Assembly: GCA_030452125.1 (NCBI GenBank)
Contig: JAKDMV010000012.1
Coordinates: 1 to 43,491 of the forward strand
Direction of reading: 5' to 3'
Length of the DNA: 43,491 nucleotides
Source: Micrococcaceae bacterium
GTDB lineage: Bacteria; Actinomycetota; Actinomycetes; Actinomycetales; Micrococcaceae
Under the pieces are notes generated by a model. The model was not told where the DNA came from. It ran no database searches and saw nothing but the letters and a program-made list of their open reading frames with translations. Below, piece by piece: positions 41,364-43,491 of the stretch (the first letter of the stretch is position 1; the number at the start of each line of letters is the position of its first letter). The position numbers and the translations under genes are program-made.

Positions 41364-42254
41364 CTACGCGCTGAGCGCGTCGGCACCTGCCACGATTTCC
41401 GACAGTTCCTGGGTGATCTCCGCCTGACGGGCGTTGTTCCGAAGTCGCGTGTACTTCTTGATCAACTCGTTGGCGTTGTCCCCGGCTGCCTTCATCGCGC
41501 GCTGGCGGGCAGCCAGTTCCGATGCGGCCGCCTGCAGCATGGCTGCAAAGATGCGGGATTCGATGTAGCGCGGCAGGAGTGCGTCCAGAACCTGTTCCGG
41601 TTCCGGTTCGTACTCGTACAGCGGCAGCAGATCGCTCTCGCGTTGCACTTCCTCCTCCACGACTTCCAGGGGCAGTAGACGGATGACCGTCGGCTCCTGG
41701 AGGACCATGGACTTGAACTGCGTGAAGACGACGTGGATCTCCTCCACACCGCCTTCCTCGTACGGGGTGTTGAAGGCCTCCAGCAGCGCCTCGCCGATCT
41801 CCTGGGCCGTTTCGAACTTCGGAGCGTCGGTGTCCCCGGTCCACACCCGCGCATAGTCGCGGTTGCGGAAGTCGAAGTACGCCTGGGCCTTGCGGCCGAC
41901 GATGTAGGTGCTGATTTCCTTGCCTTCACCGTGCAGCAGTTCGATGAGCGATTCTGCCTGCTTGATCGCACTGACCGAATAGGCACCGGCCAAGCCGCGA
42001 TCGGACGTCATCACCAACACGGCCGAGCGGCGGACTTGTTCCGGCTCGGTGGTCAGCGGGTGTTCGACCTCGGACTGGGACGCGACGGCAGAAACGGCAC
42101 GGGTGATCGCACGGGCGTATGGCATTGAAGCCGAAACGCGGCTGCGTGCCTTGCCGATGCGGGAAGTGGCGATCAGTTCCATCGCCTTGAAGATCTTGCC
42201 CATCGACGAGGTCGAGGCGATCTTCTGGCGGTAGACCCGAATCTGGGCTCCCAT
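41364..42254 (-). CDS. atpG: F1Fo ATP synthase subunit gamma
   Basis: A 296-residue central-stalk subunit. The N-terminal coiled-coil helix is [35 protein letters not shown], a Rossmann-like middle follows ([22 protein letters not shown]), and the C-terminal coiled-coil helix is [45 protein letters not shown]. This rotor couples proton flow in Fo to the alpha-beta hexamer. An insertion of about 15 residues ([18 protein letters not shown]) lies before the C-terminal helix, as in related genomes. The ATG has AGGAAAGGAT upstream. A hairpin lies in the gap to atpA. Confidence 0.97.
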   Translation of the reverse strand: MGAQIRVYRQKIASTSSMGKIFKAMELIATSRIGKARSRVSASMPYARAITRAVSAVASQSEVEHPLTTEPEQVRRSAVLVMTSDRGLAGAYSVSAIKQAESLIELLHGEGKEISTYIVGRKAQAYFDFRNRDYARVWTGDTDAPKFETAQEIGEALLEAFNTPYEEGGVEEIHVVFTQFKSMVLQEPTVIRLLPLEVVEEEVQRESDLLPLYEYEPEPEQVLDALLPRYIESRIFAAMLQAAASELAARQRAMKAAGDNANELIKKYTRLRNNARQAEITQELSEIVAGADALSA

Positions 42255-42278
42255 GTTTATCCTTTCCTAGTCCGTGGC

Positions 42279-42312
42279 GGTGGTGCCACGACCCGCGGGT
42301 CGCGGCACCACC
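42279..42312 (-). other. Strong hairpin in the atpA-atpG gap
   Basis: GGTGGTGCC pairs with GGCACCACC and the inner CGACCC with GGGTCG, interrupted by one A/C mismatch, 16 pairs in all. No T-run follows, so it is not a normal terminator. It could be an mRNA stability or processing element separating atpA from atpG, or it could reduce read-through. Confidence 0.6.
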
Positions 42313-42324
42313 TCACGGAGAACG

Positions 42325-43491
42325 TCAGCGTTTCTGCTTGACGATCTTTTCCTGGTCGACGTTCTCTTCACCCAGGGCGTCATGCTCCTCGTGCCCGGGG
42401 CCAACCAACTGCTCCCCGTCGCCGAAGAAGCCCTTCTTGAACTCCTCGATGCCGGTGTTCAGCGCCTCGAACGTGGAGTCCTCCAACTTGCCCGTCTGGG
42501 TGATGGTGGTCAGCACGTCGGTGCGGTTGCGCAGGTACTCGAGGAATTCCTTCTCGAAGCGGCGGACATCCTCGACCGGGACGGCGTCCAGGTGGCCGTT
42601 CGTGCCGGCCCAAACCGAAGCAACCTGCTCGGCGACCGGGTACGGGGCGTACTGGCCCTGCTTGAGCAGTTCCATCAGGCGGGCGCCACGGGTCAGCTGC
42701 TGCTTGGTCGCGGCATCCAGGTCCGAGGCGAACATGGCGAAGGCCTGCATGTCCCGGTACTGGGCCAGTTCCAGCTTCAGCGTGCCGGAGACCTTCTTCA
42801 TCGCCTTCGTCTGCGCCGAACCACCCACGCGGGACACCGAGATGCCCACGTCGACGGCCGGACGCTGGTTGGCGTTGAAGAGGTCCGACTGCAGGAAGAT
42901 CTGTCCGTCGGTGATGGAGATGACGTTGGTCGGGATGTAGGCCGACACGTCGTTCGCCTTGGTTTCGATGATCGGCAGACCGGTCATCGAGCCGGCGCCG
43001 AGCTCGTCGGAGAGCTTGGCGCAACGTTCCAGCAGGCGGGAGTGCAGGTAGAACACGTCACCCGGGTAGGCCTCGCGTCCCGGCGGACGACGCAGCAGCA
43101 GGGAGACGGCACGGTAGGCTTCGGCCTGCTTGGACAGGTCATCGAAGACGACCAGAACGTGCTTGCCGCCGTACATCCAGTGCTGGCCGATGGCCGAGCC
43201 GGCGTACGGTGCCAGGTACTTGAAGCCTGCGGGGTCCGAGGCCGGGGAGGCCACGATGGTGGTGTACTCCATGGCGCCGTGCTCTTCGAGCGACTGGCGG
43301 ACCGCGGCGATCGTGGAGGCCTTCTGGCCGATGGCCACGTAGATGCAGCGCACCTGCTTGGAGACATCCCCGGAGGCCCAGTTGTCCTTCTGGTTGATGA
43401 TCGTGTCGACGGCCAGGGCGGTCTTGCCCGTCTGGCGGTCACCGATGATCAGCTGACGCTGGCCACGACCCACGGGGATCATGGCGTCGAT
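42325..43491 (-). CDS. atpA: F1Fo ATP synthase subunit alpha, 3' part
   Basis: 388 codons of the C-terminal part of the alpha subunit are visible; the start lies beyond the right edge. The frame enters as [32 protein letters not shown], which holds the non-catalytic nucleotide-binding P-loop [43 protein letters not shown] is Walker B with its neighbours, and [36 protein letters not shown] the alpha signature with the conserved Arg finger in SRVGGSAQ. The tail is long and charged ([19 protein letters not shown]). About 150 residues are missing by family length. Confidence 0.98.
   Translation of the reverse strand: MDAMIPVGRGQRQLIIGDRQTGKTALAVDTIINQKDNWASGDVSKQVRCIYVAIGQKASTIAAVRQSLEEHGAMEYTTIVASPASDPAGFKYLAPYAGSAIGQHWMYGGKHVLVVFDDLSKQAEAYRAVSLLLRRPPGREAYPGDVFYLHSRLLERCAKLSDELGAGSMTGLPIIETKANDVSAYIPTNVISITDGQIFLQSDLFNANQRPAVDVGISVSRVGGSAQTKAMKKVSGTLKLELAQYRDMQAFAMFASDLDAATKQQLTRGARLMELLKQGQYAPYPVAEQVASVWAGTNGHLDAVPVEDVRRFEKEFLEYLRNRTDVLTTITQTGKLEDSTFEALNTGIEEFKKGFFGDGEQLVGPGHEEHDALGEENVDQEKIVKQKR

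Overview
The window is chromosomal DNA of a GC-rich actinobacterium, most likely a Micrococcales/Micrococcaceae-type organism (Arthrobacter relatives). I base this on the codon use, on the actinobacterial block clpS-DUF2017-murI-MBL-rph-rdgB, on NucS (the actinobacterial mismatch-repair endonuclease), on DUF2550 directly after atpC, on DUF3039, and on many leaderless-type genes in which a TANNNT box lies 6-7 nt before the start codon. It looks like core genome with small accessory patches. I see no insertion sequence, prophage, CRISPR array, rRNA or tRNA gene.

Layout. 1-988: 3' part of a 2-oxoacid dehydrogenase E2 gene. 1.2-4.8 kb: a DUF4177 protein, then a DUF1295 membrane protein divergent from a marR-fadD pair, with a MarR-like operator between them. 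4.9-7.6 kb: a divergent ADP-ribosylglycohydrolase-like protein, a DEDDh exonuclease-BRCT protein and a DedA protein. 7.7-11.9 kb (minus strand): clpS, DUF2017, murI, a metallo-hydrolase, rph and rdgB. 12-14 kb: pncB and pncA (NAD salvage). 14-17.4 kb: an accessory patch with three GNAT-like proteins, an alpha/beta hydrolase and an ASCH protein. 17.4-20.4 kb (minus): an operon of cstA, a small protein ending in Cys-Cys and an ArsA/Get3-like ATPase. 20.6-24 kb: a serine hydrolase, a tetR gene with an operator over its own start codon, a DoxX-like gene interrupted by an amber codon, a 57-residue ORF and an FAD monooxygenase.

24.3-34.7 kb: an APC permease, a DinB/DUF664 gene with abnormal ends, a NUDIX hydrolase, a DEAD/DEAH helicase, DUF3039, a two-gene ABC exporter, a thioredoxin-fold/TPR protein without active-site cysteines, and a large membrane-anchored protein. 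34.9-39 kb: an AI-2E family transporter, a small zinc-binding protein divergent from nucS, nagA and a cold-shock protein with a long leader. 39.1-43.5 kb (minus): atpA (cut by the window edge), atpG, atpD, atpC and DUF2550, closed by a strong intrinsic terminator.

The most interesting items are the cstA/CC-tail/ArsA-like operon, the widespread leaderless layout, the DinB gene whose expected start is ACG and whose expected stop reads TGG, the amber-interrupted DoxX gene behind a palindromic TetR operator, and an ADP-ribosylglycohydrolase-like protein that has lost its metal-binding motif. All functions are inferred from sequence reading alone; no database search was run.
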